DNA of 23,663 nt, taken from assembly GCA_050999155.1 (NCBI GenBank), contig JBPCPM010000045.1, positions 1-23,663 on the forward strand, given 5' to 3'. Under the pieces are notes generated by a model, which saw nothing but the letters and a program-made list of their open reading frames with translations, had not been told where the DNA came from and did not search any database. Position numbers and translations under genes: made by a program. The DNA comes from JBPCPM01 sp050999155 (lineage in GTDB: Bacteria; Actinomycetota; Thermoleophilia; Solirubrobacterales; 70-9). Below are positions 9,103-16,635 of this stretch, one piece after another. Within the stretch, counting starts at the first letter, position 1. Each line of letters begins with the position of its first letter.

Positions 9103-9344
9103 CGGCGCTCGTCCAGGACCTCTTGATAGGGGGGTCAGCGAGACGTCCGCCCAGTGACGGAGAGCGGTGACAGTCCGGTAAGGATCGGGTGTGATCGGTC
9201 AGAAATCTCCGCTATTGCGGGGCGTGGGCGGCAGTCCCCGCAGGGCCGTGAGAGACCCGCCATCCATCCTTTGCCCCCCGGAGGCGCCGGCGTGCAGGCC
9301 GGCAGCCGCCTGCTTTTCCGGGGCCTCGCCACTACCGTTCGCGC
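9103..9344. other. Divergent intergenic region between TasA-like operon and GT39-like gene
   Basis: A region of about 240 bp that must hold the promoters of both divergent units. I see a 7-bp inverted repeat (TGCGGGG 9216-9222, CCCCGCA 9236-9242) on the glycosyltransferase side. I see no riboswitch that I recognise and no convincing ORF. Confidence 0.4.
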
Positions 9345-10745
9345 ATGGCATCGAGCCGGCTCATCGTTCTGGGACTCGCAGTGATCGGCATGTTCGCCCT
9401 GTTCGTCCGCGATCTCGGCGTTCCCAGCGCCGCCTTCGACGAGGCGGTCTACCTGGCGAGCGCCGATGCGCTCGCCGATGGGGCGCGCCTCGGGACCGAC
9501 GTCTTCAGCTCGCAGCCGCCGCTGTTCTTCCTGGGCCTCGACCATCTAGGCCGACTCGTCGACGGCGACCCGACAGCCGTCCGCGCGTGCATGGCCGTGA
9601 TCGCCGCCGGCGGCTGCGCCGGCGCGGCGGCGCTGGCCCACCACACGGCCGGGTTCCGGGCGGCGCTGCTCGCGATCGTGCTGGTCGGTCTGGCCCCCGG
9701 GTTCGCCGATGGCGCCGCGGTGGTGTGGGCCGACACGCCGTCGGTGGCCCTCGGACTGGGGGCCCTCGGCGTGGCCTCGGCCGTCCGCGGGTCCGCCGGG
9801 GCAGCCATCGCGGGGGCACTGGTGGCCGCGGCCGTATTGGTCAAGCTCCTGGCCCTGCCGTTCGTCGCCGCGTTGGTGGTGCTGATCGCGGACTCCGGGC
9901 CCGGCAGATGGCGGCGCTTGGCCGCCGCAGCGGCGGGGGCGAGCGCGGTCACAGCCACGGTGCTGGCGGCCGAAGCCGGATCGCTCGGCGCGATCTACGA
10001 GGGGGCCGTCGCCTTCCAGCTGCACCAGAACACGACCTCGGCCGGAGACCTGGATCCGGTCCTCGCCGATCGGGCGCGTGTGGCCGTCTTCGCGCTGGTG
10101 GCGATCCTGGCCACCGCCCTGGCCGCACGACCCGGCGCGGTCGTCCCATGGGCCCGGCGCGCGCTGGTGCCGCTGGCCCTTCTCGCCGGCTCGGCAGGGC
10201 TGCTGGTCATCCAGGAACCCCTCCATCCCCACCACTTCGTGCTGGTCGCGGCGCCGCTGGCGGTCCTTGCCGCCACGGCCGCCGGACCGCTGCTCACGTC
10301 GCGAACCGGCCCGGCCATTGCCAGCGCCTTGGTGGTCATGGCCGTGACCGCCGCGCCGGGCCGGCCGCTGCTGCCCGAAAACCAGCGCGACGCGCTTGCG
10401 CGAGCCGCTGAAGCCGTTCGCTCCGGCACCTCGCCGGGGTCGGCCGTCCTGAGCGACCGCCCCCGGGTCCCGATGCTGGCTGGCCGCGACGGCATCGCGG
10501 AGGCCGCCGACCCAGCCACGGTGCGCGTCCGTACAGGGTCGCTGGACGAACGACGGCTCATCACCCTCAGCCGGGAGGCCGACGCCGTGGTGATCGGGCG
10601 GGCGTTCGAACACCTGCCCGGCTTCGAGGCCGCGGTGCGGCGCCGGTTCCGCCACCGCGTGATGGTCGGCCGGATGCGCGTCTACCTCCGGCGCGCCCCG
10701 CGGACGCCCGGCGAGGCGACCACCCGGCCGGGCGGATCGTCCTGA
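9345..10745 (+). CDS. GT39-like polytopic membrane glycosyltransferase (GT-C fold)
   Basis: A 466-residue integral membrane protein with about nine to ten hydrophobic segments, the first at residues 5-22. After it comes FDEAVYLASADALADG followed by SSQPPLFFLGLDHLG. The acidic pair in the first extracytoplasmic loop plus the PP motif is characteristic of PMT/ArnT-type GT39 enzymes, which move a sugar from a polyprenyl-phosphate donor to a protein or lipid outside the membrane. The C-terminal ~100 residues are soluble (LPENQRDALARAAEAVRSG...RMRVYLRRAPRTPG). Substrate is unknown. The ATG at 9345 has no good Shine-Dalgarno and may be translated from a short leader. It is divergent from the TasA-like operon and could glycosylate exported proteins, but this is only suggested by position. 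Confidence 0.75.
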   Translation: MASSRLIVLGLAVIGMFALFVRDLGVPSAAFDEAVYLASADALADGARLGTDVFSSQPPLFFLGLDHLGRLVDGDPTAVRACMAVIAAGGCAGAAALAHHTAGFRAALLAIVLVGLAPGFADGAAVVWADTPSVALGLGALGVASAVRGSAGAAIAGALVAAAVLVKLLALPFVAALVVLIADSGPGRWRRLAAAAAGASAVTATVLAAEAGSLGAIYEGAVAFQLHQNTTSAGDLDPVLADRARVAVFALVAILATALAARPGAVVPWARRALVPLALLAGSAGLLVIQEPLHPHHFVLVAAPLAVLAATAAGPLLTSRTGPAIASALVVMAVTAAPGRPLLPENQRDALARAAEAVRSGTSPGSAVLSDRPRVPMLAGRDGIAEAADPATVRVRTGSLDERRLITLSREADAVVIGRAFEHLPGFEAAVRRRFRHRVMVGRMRVYLRRAPRTPGEATTRPGGSS

Positions 10746-10757
10746 GGCGCGCTCAGG
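10741..10757. terminator. Small bidirectional hairpin spanning two convergent stop codons
   Basis: CCTGAG (10741-10746) and CTCAGG (10752-10757) form a perfect 6-bp stem with a 5-nt GC loop. The stem includes the TGA of the plus-strand glycosyltransferase gene and the minus-strand stop of the epimerase gene, which end only 7 bp apart. No T-tracts flank it, so termination is plausible but unproven. Confidence 0.35.
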
Positions 10758-11859
10758 CGCCGGCGACGAACCGCCGCCCGGCCACGCGCTCGCCCAGGCG
10801 CAGCACGCCGGGCAGGCCGAACCGGCCGCCCAGGGCCATGCCGGAGGCCAGGGCCGAAAGCCGCGAGGTGTTCTCGCCCAGCTCGTCGGCCTCGAGCAGC
10901 TCCCGGTAGAAGCGGATCGACGACCGCAGGGTCTCGTCGAGCGGCCGCGGCTCGTAGCCGAGCTCGCGGCGAGCCTTCTCCGAGGAAAACCGCCAGTCCT
11001 TGACCATCAGCTCCAGGCCCTCGGCCGCGACTGCCGCGGGCAGACCCAGCCGCTCACGCATCCGGGCCACGTTGGCGACCTGGCGGGGGAAGACCAGCAC
11101 CGGCCGCCGGATGCCCGACAGATCCGCGACCCGGTCGATGAGGTCGGCCCACGAGCAGTTGTGGCCGCCGAGGATGTAGCGCTCACCGTCGGCGCCGTTG
11201 TCGGCGGCGAGCAGGTGCCCGCATGCGGCGTCCTCCACGTCGACGAAGCACTGGGGGGCGTCGGCCACGGCGGGGAGCCGGCCGCCCAGGTAGCTGCCGA
11301 TGATCCGCGCCGAGCACTGTTCGGCCTGGTCGTCGTGGATCGGCGCGCCCAGCGCATAGCCGGGATTGACGATGACCACCTCGACCCCGAACCCCTCGCC
11401 GGCGGCCAGCGCCTCCTCCTCCCCGCGGCGCTTGGAGTCCGGGTAGTGCAACCCGAAGCCGTCCTCCGGGTAGGGCGTGTCTTCCGTCGCGGGCCCATCG
11501 TCGGTCGCCTCCCCGACGGCCGAGATGCTCGAGGTGACCACCACGCGCCCGACGCCCTCGGCCGCTGCCGCCTCGACCACCACCCGGGGCGCCTTGGCGT
11601 TGAGGTCCCAGACGAGATCGGCGGGGCTCGACCCCACGAAGCCGGCGATGTGGAAGACGACATCGCATCCCTCGACGGCCTTGCGCATCGAGGTGAGGTC
11701 GAGCACGTCGGACTTTGCCTGCCGGTAGTCGACCCCCGACAGCCACTTGAGGTGATCGGGGGTGCGATAGGCCACGACGACCTCGTCCCCGCGCTCGTCG
11801 AGCTGCTTGGCGACATGCGCCCCGATGAACCCCGTCGCCCCCGTGACGCACGCCTTCAC
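10753..11859 (-). CDS. NAD(P)-dependent epimerase/reductase of the extended SDR family (HpnA / dihydroflavonol-reductase-like)
   Basis: A 368-residue cytosolic extended short-chain dehydrogenase. The Rossmann glycine motif GATGFIG is at residues 7-13. HIAGFVGSSPADL and the catalytic SDR residues follow (TSSISAVG at about 110; YPDSKRRGE, the YxxxK motif, at about 138), then VNPGYALGAP and FVDVEDAACGHLLA, typical of NAD-dependent sugar epimerases and dihydroflavonol-4-reductase-like enzymes. The C-terminal ~60 residues are basic and amphipathic. The substrate cannot be told; related proteins act on nucleotide sugars, hopanoid-linked sugars or ketone intermediates. GTG at 11859 is chosen because the Rossmann strand KACVTGATG starts directly after it; the longer open frame upstream to 12579 lies antisense to the next gene and is not coding. 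Confidence 0.9.
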   Translation of the reverse strand: MKACVTGATGFIGAHVAKQLDERGDEVVVAYRTPDHLKWLSGVDYRQAKSDVLDLTSMRKAVEGCDVVFHIAGFVGSSPADLVWDLNAKAPRVVVEAAAAEGVGRVVVTSSISAVGEATDDGPATEDTPYPEDGFGLHYPDSKRRGEEEALAAGEGFGVEVVIVNPGYALGAPIHDDQAEQCSARIIGSYLGGRLPAVADAPQCFVDVEDAACGHLLAADNGADGERYILGGHNCSWADLIDRVADLSGIRRPVLVFPRQVANVARMRERLGLPAAVAAEGLELMVKDWRFSSEKARRELGYEPRPLDETLRSSIRFYRELLEADELGENTSRLSALASGMALGGRFGLPGVLRLGERVAGRRFVAGA

Positions 11860-11882
11860 GATTCGGCGGTACCCGAACCCAT

Positions 11883-11899
11883 GGCCGCCAAACGCGGCC
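11883..11899. promoter_or_regulatory. Inverted repeat in the divergent epimerase/phosphotransferase promoter region
   Basis: GGCCGC (11883-11888) and GCGGCC (11894-11899) with a 5-bp spacer sit inside the 90-bp gap between two divergent starts (11859 minus, 11950 plus). The position suits an operator, but a GC-only palindrome in such DNA may be chance. A CATACG at 11935-11940, 9 nt before the ATG at 11950, could be a -10 of a near-leaderless transcript. Confidence 0.25.
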
Positions 11900-11949
11900 G
11901 GATGCGGCGCGGTGGCAGCGTCCCCGTGTCGTGGCATACGCTTGGCCCC

Positions 11950-12993
11950 ATGGAGGGGAGCGAGCAGGCAACGCCGGACGGCCTCGACCGCGAAGCGGTC
12001 GAGGGCTGGTTCACCGACAACGCCCCCGAAGCCACGATGCCGCTGACCTTCGAGCGGATCGCCGGCGGGCGTTCCAACCTCACCTACCGGGTGAGCGACG
12101 CCGAGGGGCGGCGCTGGGCGTTGCGCCGCCCGCCCATGGGCAGGACGCTGGGCTCGGCCCATGACATGGGCCGTGAGCACGGCGTGATCAGCGCGCTGGC
12201 CGACACCGATGTGCCCGTGCCGCCCGTCGTCGGGCTGTGCCAGGACGAGGAGGTCAACGGCGCGCCCTTCTACGTCATGGACTTCGTCGAAGGACCCGTG
12301 CTGCGTGACCGCGCCGCCGCGACGGAGGCCTTCGACGCGACACAGCGCGCCGCGATCGGCGAGCGCGTGGTCGGCACGCTGGCGCAGATCCACGCCGTCG
12401 ATCCCGACGCGGTGGGGCTCGGCGAGCTGGGGCGCAAGAGCGACTACGTCGAGCGCCAGCTCAAGCGATGGCAGGGCCAGTGGGAGAAGTCCAAGACGCG
12501 CGAGCTTGCCCTGGTCGACGATGTCCACGACCGCCTCGCCCAGCGCGTCCCCGAGCAGGGGGCGGCCACGATCGTCCACGGCGACTACCGCCTGGACAAC
12601 CTCATCCTCAGCGATGACGGCGAGGTGGCGGCCGTCGTCGACTGGGAGTTGTGCACGCTCGGCGATCCGCTGGCCGACGTCGGCCTGCTGCTCGTCTACT
12701 GGGCCGAGGACGGCGACGACCTGATCCCGCTCGTCGATCCGGCGACGCAGGCCGAGGGGTTCCAGCTCCGCGACGAGGTCGCACGGATGTACGCCGACCG
12801 CTCGGGCCGCGACCTCTCGGAGATCGACTACTACGTCGCGCTGGGCTACTGGAAGCTGGCAATCATCCTCGAGGGCGTATTCGCCCGCTACAAGGCCGGC
12901 GCCTACGGCGAGGCCGCAGAGGAGCAGTTCGAGCAGTTCGCCGGCGTGGTCGCGGGACTGGCCGACGCAGCCGACGGGGCCCTGCGGCGCTGA
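11950..12993 (+). CDS. Phosphotransferase family protein (APH/choline-kinase fold, ACAD10/11-type kinase domain)
   Basis: A 347-residue cytosolic kinase-like protein. The N-lobe shows FERIAGGRSNLTYRVSD and RWALRRPP (ATP-binding Lys position taken by the arginine pair region). The catalytic loop is IVHGDYRLDNLIL (about residues 208-219; Asp and Asn as in Brenner's motif) and the metal-binding motif is VVDWELCTLGDPLADVG (about 228). The pattern matches actinobacterial relatives of the aminoglycoside phosphotransferase domain of ACAD10/ACAD11, often linked with acyl-CoA or hydroxyacid metabolism. There is no sign that it is an antibiotic-resistance enzyme. The ATG at 11950 is preferred; an in-frame GTG eight codons upstream is possible. 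It is convergent with the acyltransferase gene. Confidence 0.92.
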   Translation: MEGSEQATPDGLDREAVEGWFTDNAPEATMPLTFERIAGGRSNLTYRVSDAEGRRWALRRPPMGRTLGSAHDMGREHGVISALADTDVPVPPVVGLCQDEEVNGAPFYVMDFVEGPVLRDRAAATEAFDATQRAAIGERVVGTLAQIHAVDPDAVGLGELGRKSDYVERQLKRWQGQWEKSKTRELALVDDVHDRLAQRVPEQGAATIVHGDYRLDNLILSDDGEVAAVVDWELCTLGDPLADVGLLLVYWAEDGDDLIPLVDPATQAEGFQLRDEVARMYADRSGRDLSEIDYYVALGYWKLAIILEGVFARYKAGAYGEAAEEQFEQFAGVVAGLADAADGALRR

Positions 12994-13032
12994 GCGTCGG
13001 GGGCCGGAGGGGCGTGGCGGGCCGGGCGGACG

Positions 13033-13962
13033 TCAGCCGACGACCGGTGCCGTCCGCTCGTCGGCGAGCTCGGTGAGGACTTCCTGCATCTCGCCGACCA
13101 CGGTGTCGTACACCTCGTCGGTGTCGGGGTCGGCGCCGAACCGCTCGCGCAGGTCGATCGGTGCCATCGCCTGGATCGTGATCTTGGCCGGAAGCGGGAT
13201 CCGGGCGGGCAGGTCCATGACGGTCACACCGAACGGCGGCGCGATCTGGACCGGCAGGACCTTGATCCGGGTGAGCCGCGAGAAGCCGCTCACTTTTGCC
13301 AGCCGCTCGCCGCGCGTGAGAAACAGCGCGGTCTCCTGGCCGCCGATCGACACCAGCGGCACGATGGGCACGCCCGCCTCGAGGGCCAGGTCGATGAACC
13401 CGCTGCGCCCGCCGAAGTCAACCTCGTTGGCCTCCCAGCTCGGGCGGTAGGTCTCGTAGTCCCCGCCGGGGTACACAAGCACCGCGGCTCCCTTGTCGAA
13501 GGCGCGCTGCGCGTTGTCGTGGGCGGCCGGGATGGTGCCGTAGCGCCGCAGTATCCCGCCGAGGCCCGGAAGGTTGGCGGCCAGGTCGTGGGCGAGCTGG
13601 TGGTAGATACGGTCGGGACCGAAGTGCTCGTAGAAAGCGACGCTCAGGATGACCGTGTCGACGATCAGCGTGCCGCCCGAGTGGTTGCCGACGATCAGGA
13701 CGGGGCCCTTGCTGGGGATGTTCTCGAGCCCCCGGACGTCGTAGCGGAAGTAGGCACGCAACAGATGGGCCATGCCCGGCAGGGTGCGGCGGATGTAGTC
13801 GGGGTCGCGCTCGTCGAGGCCGGACCCGTCGGGGGGCATGTCGAAGCCCTCGGTCACCGTCGTGAAGACCATGCGACGGACGTCGTTGGCGGCACCCACG
13901 GATCGGCCCGCGACCGACGCGGCACCACCGACGGCGCCCTTGGCCAGATCCAACAGTCCCAT
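13033..13962 (-). CDS. Lysophospholipid acyltransferase family protein (PlsC/MGAT-like)
   Basis: A 309-residue, probably membrane-associated glycerolipid acyltransferase. Block I is present as VGNHSGGTLIVD (about residue 90; the His and Asp correspond to the NHxxxxD catalytic pair region, spaced as in MGAT-like members). Next is a block III-like VYPGGDYETYRPSWE (about 165) and block IV GVPIVPLVSIGGQETALF. The family transfers a fatty acyl group from acyl-CoA/ACP to a lysophospholipid or mono/diacylglycerol. The N-terminus (GLLDLAKGAVGGAASVAGRSVG) looks like an amphipathic membrane-surface helix. The ATG at 13962 has GAGGGG 5 nt upstream. The stop lies 40 nt from that of the convergent phosphotransferase gene. 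Confidence 0.92.
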   Translation of the reverse strand: MGLLDLAKGAVGGAASVAGRSVGAANDVRRMVFTTVTEGFDMPPDGSGLDERDPDYIRRTLPGMAHLLRAYFRYDVRGLENIPSKGPVLIVGNHSGGTLIVDTVILSVAFYEHFGPDRIYHQLAHDLAANLPGLGGILRRYGTIPAAHDNAQRAFDKGAAVLVYPGGDYETYRPSWEANEVDFGGRSGFIDLALEAGVPIVPLVSIGGQETALFLTRGERLAKVSGFSRLTRIKVLPVQIAPPFGVTVMDLPARIPLPAKITIQAMAPIDLRERFGADPDTDEVYDTVVGEMQEVLTELADERTAPVVG

Positions 13963-14134
13963 CTGATCCCCTCAGGTCGTCCCCCGGCCACCTCCGCGTT
14001 CGCGATGGAGGCCTCTCGCGTCAGGCGTACCCGCGACGCCCGGAAGTCACACGACAGGTGCGGCACGGCCGTCGAGGGCCCGATCCTGCGGTCCATGGGC
14101 GCGCCATCGAGCGGTCGGCGGGATGGCGCGGGGT
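13963..14134. other. 172-bp gap, nothing recognised beyond a leader
   Basis: This sequence separates the acyltransferase start from the nitroreductase stop, both on the minus strand. Apart from the Shine-Dalgarno of the acyltransferase gene I found no ORF, repeat or convincing hairpin. Confidence 0.4.
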
Positions 14135-14647
14135 TCAGCGCAGAAACGTGACGTAGTCGTCGACGTCCGAGCGGGCCGGGGCGGCCTTGATGCGGCCGCG
14201 GGCGCGGCCGAGGTGCAGCAGGCCGACCACCGCCTCAGTGTCGGGGACGCCCACGGCGGCGCGGCCGGCGTCAGTCCGCAGGACCCCGGGCGTGCGCCAG
14301 TAGCTCGCGATGCCGCGGCCCTGGGCGCCGAGCATCACCGCGTACACGGCGCAGGCGGCTGCGTGCAGGTCCTCCTCGGTGGTGACCGGGTCGTCGTCGA
14401 GCACGCACGAGCAGGCGATCAGCGTCGGGGCCCGGTCGAGCTTGGCCGCCTGGTCGGGCCCGGCCGCCGCCTTGAGGCGCTCCAGCGACGAGGGGCCGAG
14501 CACGCGGAACTCCCAGGGCTCGGTGAGATGGTGGTTCGGCGCCCAGCGCGCGAGCTCGAGCAGCTCGCGGACCACCGCGGGCTCGATGGGCTCCGGGTGG
14601 AATGCCTTGTGCGTGCGACGGGTGCGGATCGCGGTCTCGACGTCCAC
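14135..14647 (-). CDS. Nitroreductase family FMN-dependent protein (YdjA-like)
   Basis: A 170-residue cytosolic flavoprotein of the nitroreductase fold. The FMN phosphate-binding start VETAIRTRRTHKAF (residues 3-16), ELARWAPNHHLTEPWEF (the FMN-contacting loop) and a late GRGIASYWRTPGVLR...VVGLLHLGRARG are present. The short length and the HHLTEPW loop place it with minimal YdjA-like reductases, which work as dimers with NAD(P)H. The physiological substrate is unknown. GTG at 14647 is chosen because the conserved fold starts immediately after it; an ATG at 14758 would add 37 residues without family resemblance and would overlap the divergent microprotein gene. Confidence 0.88.
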   Translation of the reverse strand: MDVETAIRTRRTHKAFHPEPIEPAVVRELLELARWAPNHHLTEPWEFRVLGPSSLERLKAAAGPDQAAKLDRAPTLIACSCVLDDDPVTTEEDLHAAACAVYAVMLGAQGRGIASYWRTPGVLRTDAGRAAVGVPDTEAVVGLLHLGRARGRIKAAPARSDVDDYVTFLR

Positions 14648-14739
14648 GGGCTCGAGCCTAGTAGACCCGTTCGCAATCTCGGCCCCGCTCAGGCGGCTGC
14701 AAGGGCGTGACCCGGAACCGCGCCGGGTATCAGGCGACG

Positions 14740-14838
14740 GTGTTCCTGTTCTTCTCAAACCGACTCGGGTGTCTGGGATCGGTCTTCGTGTCGCTGTTGG
14801 GGACCCTGCTGATCTTGTTGGCGCTCGATGTCATCTGA
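14740..14838 (+). CDS. 32-residue single-pass membrane microprotein (FFSNRLGCLGS type)
   Basis: A very short plus-strand ORF: GTG at 14740, TGA at 14836-14838. It begins VFLFFSNRLGCLGSVF and continues as a hydrophobic stretch VSLLGTLLILLALDVI to its end, so nearly the whole peptide can span a membrane. I recall short proteins with the same FFSNRLGCLGS start in many actinobacterial genomes, where no function is known; this recollection should be checked. An upstream in-frame GTG at 14707 would add 11 residues. It sits 21 nt before the SRPBCC gene on the same strand and may be co-transcribed with it. Confidence 0.6.
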   Translation: MFLFFSNRLGCLGSVFVSLLGTLLILLALDVI

Positions 14839-14865
14839 GGCACCGACGGCCAAGGGAGGATGTCG

Positions 14866-15324
14866 ATGGCAGACCTGGAGGGATCGAAGACGTTGGAGAT
14901 CGAGGCACCGATCGACCGGTGCTTCGCCATTGCCGCCGACGTCGCCAACGCGCCGCGGTGGCAAGGGGTCATGGCGTCCGCCAAGGTCCTCGAGGAAGAC
15001 GGCCACGGCCGGCCGTCGCTGGTCGAGAGCGACATCGACGTGTCGGTCAGGAAGGTCACCGTGCAGCTGCGCTTCCGCTACGACGAGCCGGACGGGATGC
15101 AGTGGACGCGCGAGTCCGGCGACCTGAGGTCGCTCGACGGTTCATGGCGGTTCGTGGCCCTCGACGACGACCGCACCGAGGCGAAGTACGCACTCGACAT
15201 AGGCCTCGGCCGCGGCCTGTCGATGTTCGCCAAGACCGTCCGCGGCCCGGCCCGCTCGAAGGTCCGCGAACTCCTGGCCGACCGCGCGGTCGAAGGCCTC
15301 AAGCGCGAAGCGGAACGACCGTAA
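14866..15324 (+). CDS. SRPBCC (START/Bet v1-like) family protein
   Basis: A 152-residue cytosolic protein with the helix-grip fold pattern: LEIEAPIDRCFAIAADVANAPRWQGVMASAKVLEEDG at the N-terminus (polyketide cyclase/dehydrase-type), then alternating beta strands (KVTVQLRFRYDEPDGMQW, GSWRFVALDDDRTEAKYALDI) and a long C-terminal helix (VRGPARSKVRELLADRAVEGLKREAE). Such proteins bind hydrophobic ligands or lipids; no specific ligand can be given. ATG at 14866 is preferred because AGGGAGG lies 6 nt before it; the ATG two codons earlier (14860) directly abuts the Shine-Dalgarno. The 46-bp repeat cluster begins 33 nt after its stop. Confidence 0.85.
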   Translation: MADLEGSKTLEIEAPIDRCFAIAADVANAPRWQGVMASAKVLEEDGHGRPSLVESDIDVSVRKVTVQLRFRYDEPDGMQWTRESGDLRSLDGSWRFVALDDDRTEAKYALDIGLGRGLSMFAKTVRGPARSKVRELLADRAVEGLKREAERP

Positions 15325-15356
15325 CCGCCGCTCGGTCGCCCGCCACCGGCGAGCAC

Positions 15357-15402
15357 CGAACCCAACGAACCACCCCCCATGGCGAGGCATTCGCAGGCTT
15401 CG
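15357..15402 (+). repeat. 46-bp palindromic element, copy C
   Basis: Left arm CGAACCCAACGAA, 20-nt core with CCACCCCCCATGGCGAGG, right arm TTCGCAGGCTTCG. It aligns end to end with the reverse complement of copies A and B on the other side of the DUF559 gene, so the two sets are inverted. Confidence 0.85.
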
Positions 15403-15436
15403 CCGCCACCCGAATGCCCGAGCGTCACAACCGCGG

Positions 15437-15482
15437 CGAACACTGCAAAGCACCCCCCATAGCGACGAGTTCGTTGGGTTCG
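15437..15482. repeat. 46-bp palindromic element, copy D (core reversed relative to arms)
   Basis: Left arm CGAACACTGCAAA and right arm TTCGTTGGGTTCG. The right arm is the exact reverse complement of copy C's left arm, yet the core (CACCCCCCATAGCGACGAG) reads in the same direction as in copy C. It lies 80 bp after copy C. Confidence 0.8.
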
Positions 15483-15518
15483 TACGTCAGCCGCCCGCCC
15501 AACCGTCCGAAGTAACGG

Positions 15519-15564
15519 CGAACGCTACGAACTACCCCCTATTGCGAGGTGTTCGTTGAGTTCG
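15519..15564. repeat. 46-bp palindromic element, copy E, abutting the DUF559 stop codon
   Basis: Left arm CGAACGCTACGAA, core CTACCCCCTATTGCGAGGTG, right arm TTCGTTGAGTTCG. Its end is 4 nt from the minus-strand stop codon at 15569-15571. Like copy D, its right arm is of the TTCGTTG type. It lies 82 bp after copy D. Confidence 0.8.
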
Positions 15565-15568
15565 TTCG

Positions 15569-16498
15569 TCAGCAGGCCGTTTTCAAGGCGCGGGCCAGGT
15601 CGACGAGGAGGAGCGGGTCCGTCTGGAGTTGCGTCCACGTCACGCGAATCACCCGCCACCCGGCCGCCTGGAGGGCCCGGTCGCGCGCTCGGTCGCGCTC
15701 GAAGGCGGCGCGGGTGCCGTGCGTCTCCCGGCCGTCCAGCTCGACGATGAGGCCTGCGTCTCGCCACACGCAGTCGGACTCGTACTCACGGCCGCCCGCA
15801 TGGATCCGCACGTTGCACGCCGGCTCCGGCAACCGGTGCTCGCGGAGCCACGACCGAAAGCGCGCTTCGAACTCGCTGCGCAGGACCGGGGCCGCGCCCT
15901 CCGTCAGGCCCAGCGCCAGACGGAGGCGCGCGACACCTCGGCGCCCCGGATAGCGCGAGACGAGGGTCGCGGGCGTCGGCCCATCCGCGCCGCCGAGGCC
16001 TTCGGCCCGTTCGAGCAGTCGCTCCACCCGGGCGACCGGCAACACCCCTGCCAGGTCGAGAAGGGTGCGGGCCACGGTCGTGACCGGGATCCCGTCGACA
16101 AGCGTGACCTCGTCGGCCGGCAGCATCGCCTGGTGTGTCCGGATACCGGGGCGATGGCGGGCCGGCAGCGGTCCGCTCACCTCGATCATCTCCGCTCCCC
16201 CTTGCTCGAGCTCTGCGAGGGACGAGGCCGACCGGTAGCTGAGCGCCACGGCCCCGTCCTCGAACGGATGCCAGAGGCGACCGTCGCCCACGGCCAGCAC
16301 CGCCGCCATCCACCGTCCGCGGGCGCCGAGCGGAGCGCACCCGGCGACGAACACGCCGCGATGAACCCGGCGCAGGCGCATGGCCCCCACGCGGTGTTCG
16401 ATCACACGACGCCCGATGCCCAGCTGCCCGAGCTGTCGTCGCGAAACGACGCCGTGTTGGGTCGCCGCCAGGGTCCCAAGCGCCCGGTCCCGGGCCAC
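15569..16498 (-). CDS. AbiEi-type winged-helix plus DUF559 (VSR-like endonuclease) protein
   Basis: A 309-residue protein. Residues 1-60 form an AbiEi-antitoxin-like winged helix (LAATQHGVVSRRQLGQLGI, then VIEHRVGAMRLRRVHRGVFV). A middle region common to this family carries LVDGIPVTTVARTLLDLAG. The last ~95 residues are a DUF559 domain of the VSR/PD-(D/E)xK type (YESDCVWRDAGLIVELDG, then FERDRARDRALQAAGWRVIRVTW), with acidic residues where the nuclease active site is expected. The family is abundant in high-GC actinobacteria and its function is unknown; it is not shown to be a toxin-antitoxin partner and no toxin gene adjoins it. GTG at 16498 is chosen because the winged helix starts right after it; a start at 16594 would translate repeat copy A. 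It is bracketed by inverted sets of 46-bp palindromes (see findings). Confidence 0.85.
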   Translation of the reverse strand: MARDRALGTLAATQHGVVSRRQLGQLGIGRRVIEHRVGAMRLRRVHRGVFVAGCAPLGARGRWMAAVLAVGDGRLWHPFEDGAVALSYRSASSLAELEQGGAEMIEVSGPLPARHRPGIRTHQAMLPADEVTLVDGIPVTTVARTLLDLAGVLPVARVERLLERAEGLGGADGPTPATLVSRYPGRRGVARLRLALGLTEGAAPVLRSEFEARFRSWLREHRLPEPACNVRIHAGGREYESDCVWRDAGLIVELDGRETHGTRAAFERDRARDRALQAAGWRVIRVTWTQLQTDPLLLVDLARALKTAC

Positions 16499-16507
16499 GC
16501 TGAGAGA

Positions 16508-16553
16508 CGAACCCTGCGAAGACCTCGCGATAGGGGGTGGTTCGTTGGGTTCG
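16508..16553 (-). repeat. 46-bp palindromic element, copy A, directly upstream of the DUF559 gene
   Basis: On the minus strand: CGAACCCAACGAA, core CCACCCCCTATCGCGAGGTC, TTCGCAGGGTTCG. It ends 9 nt before the GTG start at 16498. Identity with copy B extends a further 7 nt outward (to 16560), giving 48 of 53 matching positions. Confidence 0.88.
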
Positions 16554-16635
16554 GCCCCGGGGTGCATGAAGAGATCGTGCAGGCGCGGGGGCAATCGAGG
16601 GCGCGCGCGGTGTGTCGGAATCGCACACGACGCGG

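Noticed and set aside
9150..9300. Possible riboswitch or small RNA upstream of the glycosyltransferase
   Set aside because: Only one 7-bp stem with a 13-nt loop was found, and no conserved riboswitch core was recognised.
11860..12579. N-terminal extension of the epimerase frame
   Set aside because: The extra 240 codons are antisense to the phosphotransferase gene, and the Rossmann fold begins directly at GTG 11859.
11950..12993. Aminoglycoside resistance phosphotransferase
   Set aside because: The fold is shared, but the sequence pattern follows the ACAD10/11-type kinase domain common in actinobacteria, not resistance enzymes.
15569..16498. Type IV toxin-antitoxin (AbiEi/AbiEii) system
   Set aside because: Only the AbiEi-like winged helix is present, fused to DUF559. 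No AbiEii nucleotidyltransferase toxin gene adjoins it.
16499..16594. ATG start at 16594 for the DUF559 protein
   Set aside because: It would translate repeat copy A as an N-terminal tail unlike the family; the winged helix begins at the GTG at 16498.
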